Origin: Candidatus Palauibacter soopunensis
Lineage (GTDB): Bacteria > Gemmatimonadota > Gemmatimonadetes > Palauibacterales > Palauibacteraceae
NCBI RefSeq assembly: GCF_947581735.1
Contig: NZ_CANPVT010000002.1
Coordinates: forward strand, 62,001 to 126,000
Direction: 5' to 3'
Length of the DNA stretch: 64,000 bases
Shown here piece after piece: positions 7,703 to 16,498 of this stretch. Every line of letters begins with the position of its first letter. The first letter of the stretch is position 1. The notes under the pieces were generated by a model. The model was not told the origin of the DNA. It searched no databases and saw only the letters and a program-made list of their open reading frames with translations. A program made the translations under genes and the position numbers.

Positions 7703-8541
7703 GACCTGCCCGAGTCCTGGCGACTGCCGCGGTCGGGGCGGCGCTGTGCGCCGAGACGGTGCCGCTCGCGGGCCAGATCCCCCTCGGCAACCCCAGCGGA
7801 CGGGGGCAGACCGTGACCCCCGCCTTCGAGGGCTGGTATCCGAACGGGGACGGCACGCTGTCGCTGTCGTTCGGCTACTTCAACCGGAACTTCGGGGAGA
7901 CGATCGAAATCCCCCTGGGGCCGGACAACACGATCGAACCGTCGGAGTTTCACGGGGCCCAGCCCACCTCGTTCGCCCCGCGGCGCCACTATGGCGTGTT
8001 CGTCGTCCGGGTCCCGGCGGATTTCGGCGAGGGGAAGGTCTACTGGACGCTGAGGCTGCGCGGCCAGACGCTCCGCGTCCCGGGTCACCTGCACCGGGAC
8101 TGGCAGATCGATGCGCTCAAGGGTGAAGCCGGCGACGGGAACACGCCCCCCGCCCTCCGCTTCGGAGCGGGTGAGGAAGGCGCGGGGCCGGCGGGCGCCT
8201 GGGGAGACCCCCTCACGGCCCGGGTCGGAGAACCGCTCGACGTGAGCGTCCACGTCCGGGACGACGGCGTGGGTCGGAGCCATTTCGTGGCGGGGAGCCG
8301 CGACGGCTCGCCGGTCAACCTCACGTGGTTCAAGCACCAGGGGCCGGGCGACGTGACGTTCGGCGAGCCCACCGCCCGCGTCCCGGCCAGCGGAGCCGAA
8401 GCCGCGACCCCCGTCACCTTCAGTGAGCCGGGCGACTACATCCTGCGGGTGCGCGCGAATGACGGTTCCGGCGTCTCCGCCGCCGGCCACGCGCAATGCT
8501 GCTGGACGAACGGGTTCGTGCGGGTCATCGTCAACCCGTGA
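7699..8541 (+). CDS. Exported protein of unknown function, partner of creatininase-like gene
   Basis: I do not recognise this 280-residue protein. It starts at an ATG overlapping the previous stop by 4 bases (ATGA) and has a signal peptide ending PLAGQ. The sequence is rich in beta strands and turns: an N-terminal part (GWYPNGDGTLSLSFGYFNRN) suggests a beta-sandwich, and the C-terminal half (EPLDVSVHVRDDG, EPGDYILRVRANDGSG) looks like an Ig or PKD-type domain. There are two adjacent Cys near the end (AQCCWTNG). A periplasmic or surface role alongside the creatininase-like protein is inferred only from the overlap. Confidence 0.72.
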   Translation: MRPARVLATAAVGAALCAETVPLAGQIPLGNPSGRGQTVTPAFEGWYPNGDGTLSLSFGYFNRNFGETIEIPLGPDNTIEPSEFHGAQPTSFAPRRHYGVFVVRVPADFGEGKVYWTLRLRGQTLRVPGHLHRDWQIDALKGEAGDGNTPPALRFGAGEEGAGPAGAWGDPLTARVGEPLDVSVHVRDDGVGRSHFVAGSRDGSPVNLTWFKHQGPGDVTFGEPTARVPASGAEAATPVTFSEPGDYILRVRANDGSGVSAAGHAQCCWTNGFVRVIVNP

Positions 8542-8572
8542 CCAGCGGATTCGACGAGGTTCGAGGAGAACG

Positions 8573-9970
8573 ATGATGAGACGGTTCGATCCGACGTCCC
8601 CGAGGCGAGCGGCCATCGCGGTGTGCGCGGCACTCGGCGTTCTGAGCGCCGCGGGGCCGGCGCAGGCGCAGGAAAACGAGTCCGTGGAGGTGACCTTCAA
8701 CCGGGACGTCGCGCCGATCCTTCAGGCGAACTGCCAGGAGTGCCACCAGGACGGCTCGATCGCCCCCATGTCGCTCCTCACGTACCGGGACGCCTACCGC
8801 TGGGCCGCGAGCATCCGCGAGAAGGTCTCGAACCGCGTCATGCCGCCCTGGCACCTCGATCCCACGGTCGGGATCCAGGAGTTCCGGAACGACCGCAGCC
8901 TGTCGCGCGAGGAGATCGAGACGATCGTCGCGTGGATCGACGGTGGCCGCGTGGAAGGCGATCCCGCGGATCTGCCGCCGCCGGCCGAGTTCCCGGATCC
9001 GAACGAGTGGCGCCTCCTCGCTGAGTTCGGGGAACCCGACCTCGTCATCGCATCCGAACCCTACACGCTCGAAGCCGAAACGATGGACAAGTGGTGGCGG
9101 CCCGTCACGCCGACCGGCATCACGGAGCCGCGCTGGGTGAAGGCGATCGAGATCAAGCCGGCCGGCAACGACGCGCGTACGATCACTCACCATGTCCTCG
9201 CCTTCCTCCAGCAGGACGAGGAGGAGAGCCCCATGAGCGCCGGCATCGTCGAGGCGAGCACGCGCGGGGGCGCGATGGGCGGTCCGGGCCTCTTCATGGA
9301 GTGGGCCGTTGGGAAGGAGGGCGAGATCTTCCCCGAGGGCGCGGGCAAGATCATGCTCCCCGGCTCGCGGATTCGCTGGGAGGTCCACCTCCATGCGATG
9401 GGCAAGCTCGTCGAGGACAGTTACGTCGAACTCGGCGTCTGGTTCTATCCGAAGGGCGAGGAGCCCCGGAACCGCACCCGGCTCATGTTCTACAACGCCA
9501 CGGGCCGGACGGGCCTCGACATCCCGCCGGGCGAGATCGCGGTCACGCAGGACTTCCACACGCTGCGCTGGCCGGCCCGTCTGGAGAACTTCCAGCCGCA
9601 CATGCACATGCGCGGCAAGGCGATGTCGCTCGAGGCGATCTATCCCGACGGCCGCAAGGAGTTGATCAACCAGGTCGACAACTTCCAGTGGAACTGGCAC
9701 ATCAACTACATCTACGAGGAAGACGCCGCCCCGCTGCTTCCGGCGGGGACCACGCTCGTCATCACCGCCTGGCACGACAACACGGCCGAGAATCCGAACA
9801 ACCCCGACCACGAGCAGTGGGTCGACTACGGGGACCGGACCGTGGACGAGATGGCGCACCTCTGGGTCGACGTGACCTACCTCGATCCCGTGGAGTTCGA
9901 AGCCCTCGTCGCCGCCCGCGAGGAAGCGAGGCGGGCCGCGGAGGCTCAGACGAACAACTCGAACCACTAA
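8573..9970 (+). CDS. c-type cytochrome fused to copper monooxygenase-like domain
   Basis: Exported 465-residue protein. The start ATG at 8573 follows GAGGAGAA; a second ATG is directly behind it. A signal peptide ends AQAQ. The first domain (about residues 35-125) carries one haem c motif, CQECH (54-58), with a planctomycete-type context (NRDVAPILQANC, APMSLLTY, MPPWH, WIDGG). The rest resembles PHM/dopamine-monooxygenase-type copper domains, with His clusters ITHHVLAF, EVHLHAMG and QPHMHMRGKAM, followed by a late HDNTAENPNNPD. In this family such fusions are predicted redox enzymes with no known substrate. It lies 31 bases after the previous gene on the same strand and could be cotranscribed with it. 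Confidence 0.83.
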   Translation: MMRRFDPTSPRRAAIAVCAALGVLSAAGPAQAQENESVEVTFNRDVAPILQANCQECHQDGSIAPMSLLTYRDAYRWAASIREKVSNRVMPPWHLDPTVGIQEFRNDRSLSREEIETIVAWIDGGRVEGDPADLPPPAEFPDPNEWRLLAEFGEPDLVIASEPYTLEAETMDKWWRPVTPTGITEPRWVKAIEIKPAGNDARTITHHVLAFLQQDEEESPMSAGIVEASTRGGAMGGPGLFMEWAVGKEGEIFPEGAGKIMLPGSRIRWEVHLHAMGKLVEDSYVELGVWFYPKGEEPRNRTRLMFYNATGRTGLDIPPGEIAVTQDFHTLRWPARLENFQPHMHMRGKAMSLEAIYPDGRKELINQVDNFQWNWHINYIYEEDAAPLLPAGTTLVITAWHDNTAENPNNPDHEQWVDYGDRTVDEMAHLWVDVTYLDPVEFEALVAAREEARRAAEAQTNNSNH

Positions 9971-10022
9971 GCCTCGGCCGGAAGCCGGGCGCCGGAAGCG
10001 GACGCCGAAGGTCCGGAGCCGA

Positions 10023-10427
10023 ATGGCCATGACCGGTCAAGGCCTCACGCCGATGCTTGTCGTCCGTGACGTAGCGGCGAGTTCAGCCTGGTACGTCGAA
10101 CTCTTCGGCTTTGTGAGCGGTCGGGGGGGCCATCACTTCGAGCGGCTCCTGGCGCCGGACGGAAGCATCGAACTGATGCTCCACCACCGCGAGTTCAAGG
10201 CTCACCCGGGGATGACGGACCCGGCGGAGGGGATGCCCGGCCGCGGCGTCCTGCTCTACTTCTACACGGAGGACGCCCAGGCCGTGTTCGAACGGGCCCG
10301 CGCCATGGGGGCCGACTGCCTCGACGAGCCGCACGTGAACCCGAACGCCTGCTCCATCGAGTTCACGCTACGCGACCCCGACGGCTACGCGATCTCCGTC
10401 TCCCAGCGCCTCCCGCGGGACGACTAG
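10023..10427 (+). CDS. VOC superfamily (glyoxalase/bleomycin-resistance fold) protein
   Basis: Small cytoplasmic protein of 134 residues made of two beta-alpha-beta-beta-beta modules typical of the vicinal oxygen chelate superfamily: LTPMLVVRDVAASSAWYVEL at the start, the middle strand GVLLYFYTEDAQAVFERA, and the closing IEFTLRDPDGYAISVSQ with the usual Glu in the last module. Start ATG at 10023; a second ATG follows six bases later. Members include glyoxalases, dioxygenases and drug-binding proteins, and nothing here selects one. It is convergent with the ankyrin gene, with only 16 bases between the stops. Confidence 0.8.
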   Translation: MAMTGQGLTPMLVVRDVAASSAWYVELFGFVSGRGGHHFERLLAPDGSIELMLHHREFKAHPGMTDPAEGMPGRGVLLYFYTEDAQAVFERARAMGADCLDEPHVNPNACSIEFTLRDPDGYAISVSQRLPRDD

Positions 10428-10443
10428 TTCGAGAGTCGGTCGC

Positions 10444-12447
10444 TCAGCAGCTGAGGCAGTTGTGGTTGTTCTTCGCGCCCATGCCCTCCAGGAGGGCGAT
10501 CGTCTCGAAGAACGGCTGCACGCGCTGGATCGGGCCGTTCGCCATGTCGACCGTCGTCTGGCCGCTGCGGGCCACGATCAGGGGATTGGCGCCCTTGCCC
10601 ACGAGGTATTCGATCAGCTCGTTGTCGCCGCGCGCCGCGGCGTAGTGGAGCGCCCCGAACCCATCGGAGTCGCGGCCGTTCACGTCCGCGCCCAGCTCCT
10701 CGACGAGGTATATGGCCGTGGCCATCCATTCATCGGGCCGATGCCGGTGCTGGTTGCCCGTGCGTGAGCGCCCGTAGCCGTAGCCCGCGGCAGCGACGAG
10801 CGGCGGGATGCCCGGGCCTCCGACCTCGACGGGCGGCAGTCCGCTCGGATCCTCTTCCTCTTCCTCATCGTCGGCGGGCCGACGGCGGCGACGCTCAGGC
10901 GCCTTCCGCGTCGGCATGTGCGGGTCGGCCCCGGCGGCCACGAGCATCTCCATGGCCGGGATGTCGAGCGCCTTCGCCGCGCGCCAGAAGGGCGTGGCGC
11001 CGCTGAAGTTCACGCCCAGCAGGTCGAAGTTGTACGCCGAATACCAGATGTGCGTGTTCACGCGCGCGTTCGGATCCGCCCCGGCAGCGAGGAGCATCTC
11101 CATCAGCTCCATGTAGTCGAGTTCCTGCTGGCGGAACGCGGTGGGCTGCGGGTACAGCGCCTTGGGCGCCCAGCGGTTGGCGATCGTCGCGTAGAGCGGC
11201 GCCACGCCGTCCTCGCTGGCCAGGTTCGGGTCCGCGCCCTGCTCGAGCAGCCAGGCCGCGAGGTCGTAGTGCCCGTTCACGGTGGCGACGACGAGCGGCG
11301 TGCTCTCGTCCCCATCGGTGCGGCCGTCGACGTCCGCCCCCGCCGCGAGGAGGGCCTTGACGGTCTCGAAGTGGCCCTCGCGAACCGCGTAGTGGAGCGC
11401 GGTCATGCCGCCCTGCTTGCCGACGATGTCGCTGTAGCTCAGCGGCCGCGGCGCGGGCTCCGCCAGCTCCTCAGCCTCGTCGGCCTCGTCAGTCTCTTCG
11501 GCCTCAGCCTCTTCGGCTTCTTCAGCCTCCTCCTCGTCCGCAACGGCCTCGGGCGGATCCTCGCCCTGGCCCGGCGGGGGCTCGTCCGCCGGCGTGTCCT
11601 CTGGTGCGGCGGCCGCGGGTTCCTGGCCGGGCGTCGTGCCGGCGCCCTGCGTCGCGGGGGCCGTGCCGGTCTGGTCCCGATCCGCCCGGTCGGCGGCCTC
11701 GCGCCGCGTCGGCTCCTGGCCGGACGGCGTGTCCGTGCGGGTGATCCCGACCTCCACGGTCTCACCGCGCGCCTCGGCTTCGGCCTTCCGAATCGCCGTG
11801 AGAACCTCTCGTCGCCGTCCTCGGGCTTCGCTGTCCGTGCGCGCCTTCTCGACGAAGTCCAACACGCTCGACGCAATCGACACGTCCGCACCGGCAGCGA
11901 TCAGCGCCTGCACCGCCTCCAGGCGTCCGGTCGCGGCCGCAAAGTGGAGCGGCGTCTGGCCGTTCGCCCGCTCCTGCGCGTCGACCTCGACCCCGGCCTC
12001 GAGCAGGCCGGTGAGGGTCGGCACGTCACCCCCCGCCGCGGCCAGGTGGAGCGGCGTGGCGCCGGTGGTCGTCGCCGCGTTGGCGTCGCTGCCGGCCTCG
12101 AGCAGGAGGGCGACCACCTCGGCCCGGCCGTCCCGGCTCGCGAGGTGGAGCGGCGTGTAGGCGCCCAGGCGCGTGGTCGACGCGACGTTGGCCCCGGCGT
12201 AGACGAGCACGGACACCATCTCCGCATCGCCCCGCAGGGCCGCCCAGTGCAGCGCGGTCATCCCGTCGCCCTGGGCCGCGTTCACATCCGCCCCATCGCG
12301 GAGAAGCGTTCGCACGGACTCCAGGTCTCCGCGCGCCGCCGCCTCGGCGACGGGCGCGTCCATCGCCGTGGCCGCCCACAGCGTGGTCGCGCAGAGCGCG
12401 ACGAGGACCCCCGCCCGAAGTCCGGCCTTACCGATTCTCTTCAACAT
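10444..12447 (-). CDS. Exported ankyrin-repeat protein with acidic linker
   Basis: Protein of 667 residues starting at the ATG at 12447, with a signal peptide (VLVALCATTLWAATA). Ankyrin repeats occupy residues about 32-195 (GMTALHWAALRGDAEMV, TPLHLASRDGRAEVV, TPLHLAAAGGDV, TPLHFAAATGRLEAV) and resume at about 345 to the end. Between them is a charged, Pro- and Glu-rich linker (235-340) with runs of Glu and Ala. The C-terminus ends NNHNCLSC. Ankyrin repeats bind partner proteins. The gene is third in a unit after the DUF1592 and DUF1552 genes with 35-37 base gaps, so it may scaffold that periplasmic system (inference). The start is the only ATG that opens directly on the signal peptide. Confidence 0.86.
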   Translation of the reverse strand: MLKRIGKAGLRAGVLVALCATTLWAATAMDAPVAEAAARGDLESVRTLLRDGADVNAAQGDGMTALHWAALRGDAEMVSVLVYAGANVASTTRLGAYTPLHLASRDGRAEVVALLLEAGSDANAATTTGATPLHLAAAGGDVPTLTGLLEAGVEVDAQERANGQTPLHFAAATGRLEAVQALIAAGADVSIASSVLDFVEKARTDSEARGRRREVLTAIRKAEAEARGETVEVGITRTDTPSGQEPTRREAADRADRDQTGTAPATQGAGTTPGQEPAAAAPEDTPADEPPPGQGEDPPEAVADEEEAEEAEEAEAEETDEADEAEELAEPAPRPLSYSDIVGKQGGMTALHYAVREGHFETVKALLAAGADVDGRTDGDESTPLVVATVNGHYDLAAWLLEQGADPNLASEDGVAPLYATIANRWAPKALYPQPTAFRQQELDYMELMEMLLAAGADPNARVNTHIWYSAYNFDLLGVNFSGATPFWRAAKALDIPAMEMLVAAGADPHMPTRKAPERRRRRPADDEEEEEDPSGLPPVEVGGPGIPPLVAAAGYGYGRSRTGNQHRHRPDEWMATAIYLVEELGADVNGRDSDGFGALHYAAARGDNELIEYLVGKGANPLIVARSGQTTVDMANGPIQRVQPFFETIALLEGMGAKNNHNCLSC

Positions 12448-12482
12448 CGATCTGCCTCCGACGCTCCGGCCGACCCCGCGAC

Positions 12483-13883
12483 TCAGTCCTGCGCGACCGC
12501 CGAGAACGAGAAGTCGCCGGTGCTGTCGCCGAAGCTCTCCATGTCCTCGAGGCCGAGCTTGTGCATCAGGCTCAGCATCACGTTCGCCATCGGCGTCCCG
12601 TCCGGCGCCTTGATGTGCATGTTGCCCTCGAGTTCGCCGCCGGCCTTCCCGACCACGAACAGCGGACAACGCTTGTGGTTGTGCAGGTTCGAGTCGCCCA
12701 TCGGCGAGCCGTACAGGATCATGCTCTTGTCGAGCAGGTTCCCATCGGGCTCCTCGATGCTGGCCAACTTCTCGAGCAGGTACGGCATCATGCTCACGTG
12801 GTAGCGGTTGATCTTCTCGTAGTCGATCACCCGCTCCTCGCGGCCGCCGTGGTGCGAGGCCGGGTGGAAGCCGGCGTCCACGCCGCTGCCCGGATACACG
12901 CGGCCCGACCCGTCGCGGCCCAGCTTGAACGAGAACACGCGCGTCAGGTCCGACTGGAAGGCGAGGGCCTGCAGATCGAACATGAGATGGACGTGCTCCG
13001 CGAAGTCATCGGGCACGCCCGGCGGCGCCTCGGGAATCTCGCGCGTCTCACCGCTCGTGTTGTGCGCCTCGATGCGCTCGATGCGGCGCTCGATCTCGCG
13101 GATGTTGTCGAGATACTGGTCCAGCCGCCGCTGGTCCGTGGCTCCGAGATCGCGCTTCAGACCGGCGACTTCCCCCATGATCCAGTCGAGGATGCTGCGG
13201 TCCGTGCGCCGGCGCCGGGCCCGGTCCTCCGACGTCCCGCCGGCCCCGAACAACTGGTCGAACGCGGCTCGCGGATCGCGGATCATGGGCAGCGGCTCCG
13301 TCGGCGACGCCCAGCTGATCGTGTCCGTGTACACGCACGCGTAGCCGTACGCGCACCCGCCGGCCTGGTCCACGTTCTCGATGCAGAGCTGCATCGACGG
13401 GATCGGCGTGTCCTGCCCGAAGCGCTGCGCGTAGTGCTGGTCCATCGAGGTGCCGACGAACACGTCGGAGCCCTCGGTCTGCTTCGCGTGTGCCTGCGTG
13501 AGGAAGGTCGCGCTGGACCGGAAGTGGTCGCCGCCGATCTCCTTCGCCGTCTTCGCCTCCGCGTTCTCGATGTCCGTGTTCGAGATGATCGTCAGGTAAT
13601 CTCGCCACGGCTCGAGCGGGCTCAGGCTGCTCGGCGTGAGGTCGAAGTCGCGCCCCACCTTCTCCGGGGACCACATGAACTGCGACGCGCCCCACTCGTT
13701 GCACCCGGCGGCGCCGTGCACCATCTCGATGGCCACGAACCGCTTCACGTCCGTGAGCGACTTCGTGGAGGCCCACAGCCGGCCGGCCGGCAGCATCGCG
13801 TCCAGGAACGGCAGCGCCACCGTCGCCCCCACGCCCTTCAGGGCCATGCGGCGGGAGATGTGCTTACCCGTGATGAGTTCCAT
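12483..13883 (-). CDS. DUF1552 family exported protein
   Basis: DUF1552 protein of 466 residues, a family found next to DUF1592 cytochromes in Planctomycetes and relatives and distantly like sulfatase/alkaline-phosphatase-fold DUF1501 proteins (family knowledge). The ATG at 13883 is chosen because AGGAGG lies 7 bases upstream; a GTG six bases earlier sits on that site. A Tat-like leader is visible (SRRMALKGVG then hydrophobic ALPFLDAML). Typical features are FVAIEMVHGAAG, the segment around HFRSSATFL, and the C-terminal MILYGSPMGDSNLHNHKRCP with conserved Asp, Asn and His. It lies 37 bases downstream of the DUF1592 gene and 35 upstream of the ankyrin gene. The reaction is unknown. Confidence 0.88.
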   Translation of the reverse strand: MELITGKHISRRMALKGVGATVALPFLDAMLPAGRLWASTKSLTDVKRFVAIEMVHGAAGCNEWGASQFMWSPEKVGRDFDLTPSSLSPLEPWRDYLTIISNTDIENAEAKTAKEIGGDHFRSSATFLTQAHAKQTEGSDVFVGTSMDQHYAQRFGQDTPIPSMQLCIENVDQAGGCAYGYACVYTDTISWASPTEPLPMIRDPRAAFDQLFGAGGTSEDRARRRRTDRSILDWIMGEVAGLKRDLGATDQRRLDQYLDNIREIERRIERIEAHNTSGETREIPEAPPGVPDDFAEHVHLMFDLQALAFQSDLTRVFSFKLGRDGSGRVYPGSGVDAGFHPASHHGGREERVIDYEKINRYHVSMMPYLLEKLASIEEPDGNLLDKSMILYGSPMGDSNLHNHKRCPLFVVGKAGGELEGNMHIKAPDGTPMANVMLSLMHKLGLEDMESFGDSTGDFSFSAVAQD

Positions 13884-13920
13884 GCTCACTCCTCCTGATC
13901 TGTTCCGCCGGGCGGCTCCC

Positions 13921-16353
13921 TCAGTGCGTGCCGCCTGCGTCGATATCTTCCTCGGCTACCATCTCCACGGCGCTCATCTGGAAGGGCGCGCTCTTCACGA
14001 CCTCCATGATGAACGATGTCATCCGATAGTCATCGGCCTCCGCCACGCGTGCGATCTCGCGCACCGTGGGCATGTCGTAGTATTCGATCCGCCGGCCCAG
14101 GGCATAGGCCATGAGGTTCTCGATGAAGGTCCGGACCATCGAGTCCTCTCGCTCGAGCAGCGCGGTCCGCAGATCCATCGCGCTCAGGATCGGGGTCCCA
14201 TCGTAGAGTTCGCCCGACGTGTCCACCGTCCGGCCCTGGTCCTTGATCCGCCATGCGCCGGTGACGTCGAAGTTCTCGAGCGCGAGGCCGATCGGGTCGA
14301 TCACCCGGTGGCACGACCGGCAGGCCGGATTCGAGCGGTGCATCTCGAGCCGCTCCCGCACGGTCAGGAAGCGTCCCTCCTCCGCCTCGTCCGTCGCCTC
14401 GAGGTCGGGCACGTCCGGCGGGGGCGGCGGGGGCGGAGTCCCGAGCAGGACCTCCATCACCCACTTCCCGCGCAGAACCGGCGAGGTGCGGTCCGCGTGC
14501 GAGGTCAGGGTGAGAATGCTCCCGTGGCCCAGCAGTCCGCGGCGCGCCTCTTCCGGAATCCCGACCCGGCGGAACTCCTCCCCGGTCACATCCGGAATTC
14601 CGTAGTGCCGGGCGAGACGCTCGTTCACGAACGTGTAGTCCGCCGTGAGCAGTTCGAAGAAGGGCGCATCCGAACGCAGGAGATGCTCGAAGAAGAGCTG
14701 CGTCTCCTGCAGCATCGCCTCGACGAGCCGATGATCCCAGTACGGGTAGAGCAGCGCGTCCGGGTGGATCTTTTCCAGGTCCTGAAGGCGGAACCACTGG
14801 TACGCGAAGCGTGTCGCCATGGCTTCCGACCGCGGGTCGTCGAGCATGCGCCGCGCCTCGGCTTCCAGCACCGCCGGATCCGAAAGGCGGCCCGCGTCGG
14901 CCAGCGCCACGAGTTCGTCGTCCGGGTGCGTGCCCCACAGGAAGTAGGAGAGCCGGGTGGCGAGGTCGATGTCGCTCAGACGGTAGATGTCACCGGGCGC
15001 CACGTCCGCCGGCATCTCCTCGAGACGGAAGACGAAGTGCGGGCTGGCGAGGACCGCCTGGAGCGCGGTGCGGATGCCGACCTCGAACCCGCCCTCCTCG
15101 ACACCGAGATCGAAGAACACCATCAGATCCTCGACATCGTCGGTCTCCAGCGGCCGGCGGTAGGCCTTGGCCGCCAGCGTCCTGATGATCTGCCGCGCGC
15201 AGGGCCGCTCCTCGTCGGGCGCCGTGGGCCGGCAGGAGAAGATCTGCTTGCGGCTCCGGGTCTCCGAGATGCCGGTGACCGTGAACGGCCCCGTGACGAG
15301 GAAGTCGCGCAGGTGCGGGAGCGTCGTCACGCCGTAGGCGCTGCCGATGTTCGAGTCGGCGAGCTTGTAGTCGATCGGTTTGATGAGATCGTTGTCCGGC
15401 CCCTCGGCGTTGAGGAGGAAGGCCGCCGTCACCCGCTGCGGACCCGCCCGCACGTGGATCGGATCGGTCTCGATGACCATCCCCTGCGGATCGGACTCCG
15501 ACATGAACGGGTCGATCTCGAGCAGCGCCACGCGCGCGCCGTCGATCGAAACCTCGATCTTCTCATCCGGGGCCGTCATCCCGTACAGGAACCCCGTCGG
15601 ACCGGGGTGCATGTCCATCTTGAACACGTACTCCCCGTCGGCCGGGAAGACGTGGATGACGGAGATCCCGCCCCGCGTCCCGAAGGGCGCCCCCTCGGCC
15701 CGAACCGCCTGCGACGCCGTCTTCGGCACCTTGTAGGTGACCTGGCGCGGGCCCGCGTCGGGATCGCCGATCGCCATGCGGCTGATCTCGCTCGCCGCCC
15801 GCAGATAGCCCTCCATCAGCGTCGCGGACATCATCTGGACGTCGGCGATGTTGTCGAAGTTGTCGCTGATCGTCTCCGTCGGGAGGAACGCCTCCATGTC
15901 GACGTCGAGGTCGAGCAGGTCCTGGACCGCGCGTCGGTATTCCGCGCGGTTGAGGCGCTGGAAGGTCCGCGTCCCGGGGTTCGGGTTCGCGTGCGCCGCC
16001 GCGTCCATGCGCGTCTCGAGTTCCTCGACCACGGCCGTCAGGGTCGCCGCGTCCGGACGCCGCACGCCGGGTGGCGGCATCATGCCGGCGCGGAGCTTCC
16101 GGATCATCTGCTCCGCCGTTTCGGGGTCGGCCTGCGGCTCGGCCGCGTCGAACTCGAGGAAGGAGCGGTTGCCCGCCCGGCGCGAGTCGTTGTGACAGCG
16201 GGTGCACACCGTCTGGATGACCGAGTTCGCGACGGTGTCCGGAGCGGGTGCGACCGCAAGGGCGTGCGAAGGCGCGCCGAGCGGCGCATCCTCCCCTGTG
16301 ACGGCGAGATACAGCGCCGCCGTTCCCAGAGCCGCGATCGCGAACTTCTTCAT
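13921..16353 (-). CDS. DUF1592-type multi-domain cytochrome c (PSD1-like)
   Basis: Large exported protein, 810 residues, with the DUF1587/1592/1588/1585-type architecture of planctomycete cytochromes. The start is the ATG at 16353 (MKKFAIAALG signal anchor). The first haem motif is CTRCH (residues 50-54) followed by GMMPPPG; the second, CRSCH, lies in the C-terminal domain (NPACRSCHRVIDPIGLALEN). Between them are FQRLNRAEYRRAVQDLL, a beta-sandwich part (AFLLNAEG), ARQIIRTLAAKAYRRPL and SDIDLATRLSYFLWG. A short polyproline run (TPPPPPPPDVP) precedes the last domain. It is the first gene of a three-gene unit with DUF1552 and ankyrin proteins. It probably acts in periplasmic electron transfer or oxidative polymer breakdown; the substrate is unknown. 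Confidence 0.9.
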   Translation of the reverse strand: MKKFAIAALGTAALYLAVTGEDAPLGAPSHALAVAPAPDTVANSVIQTVCTRCHNDSRRAGNRSFLEFDAAEPQADPETAEQMIRKLRAGMMPPPGVRRPDAATLTAVVEELETRMDAAAHANPNPGTRTFQRLNRAEYRRAVQDLLDLDVDMEAFLPTETISDNFDNIADVQMMSATLMEGYLRAASEISRMAIGDPDAGPRQVTYKVPKTASQAVRAEGAPFGTRGGISVIHVFPADGEYVFKMDMHPGPTGFLYGMTAPDEKIEVSIDGARVALLEIDPFMSESDPQGMVIETDPIHVRAGPQRVTAAFLLNAEGPDNDLIKPIDYKLADSNIGSAYGVTTLPHLRDFLVTGPFTVTGISETRSRKQIFSCRPTAPDEERPCARQIIRTLAAKAYRRPLETDDVEDLMVFFDLGVEEGGFEVGIRTALQAVLASPHFVFRLEEMPADVAPGDIYRLSDIDLATRLSYFLWGTHPDDELVALADAGRLSDPAVLEAEARRMLDDPRSEAMATRFAYQWFRLQDLEKIHPDALLYPYWDHRLVEAMLQETQLFFEHLLRSDAPFFELLTADYTFVNERLARHYGIPDVTGEEFRRVGIPEEARRGLLGHGSILTLTSHADRTSPVLRGKWVMEVLLGTPPPPPPPDVPDLEATDEAEEGRFLTVRERLEMHRSNPACRSCHRVIDPIGLALENFDVTGAWRIKDQGRTVDTSGELYDGTPILSAMDLRTALLEREDSMVRTFIENLMAYALGRRIEYYDMPTVREIARVAEADDYRMTSFIMEVVKSAPFQMSAVEMVAEEDIDAGGTH

Positions 16354-16498
16354 GTGGACCTCACCGGCTGTCGCCCGAATCCTGCTGGGCAAACACCGCG
16401 ACCCGGCGCGGCGTTTGGACGCAATAACCCCTCCCCGCATCCAGCCTGTGCAAGATAGGGATTATCAATGTCCGAACGCCAGTCGAACGGGGTCGGAT

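Noticed and set aside
14390-14440. Polyproline run as a sign of frameshift in the DUF1592 gene
   Set aside because: Domains on both sides are in the same frame and the run is a normal linker in this family.
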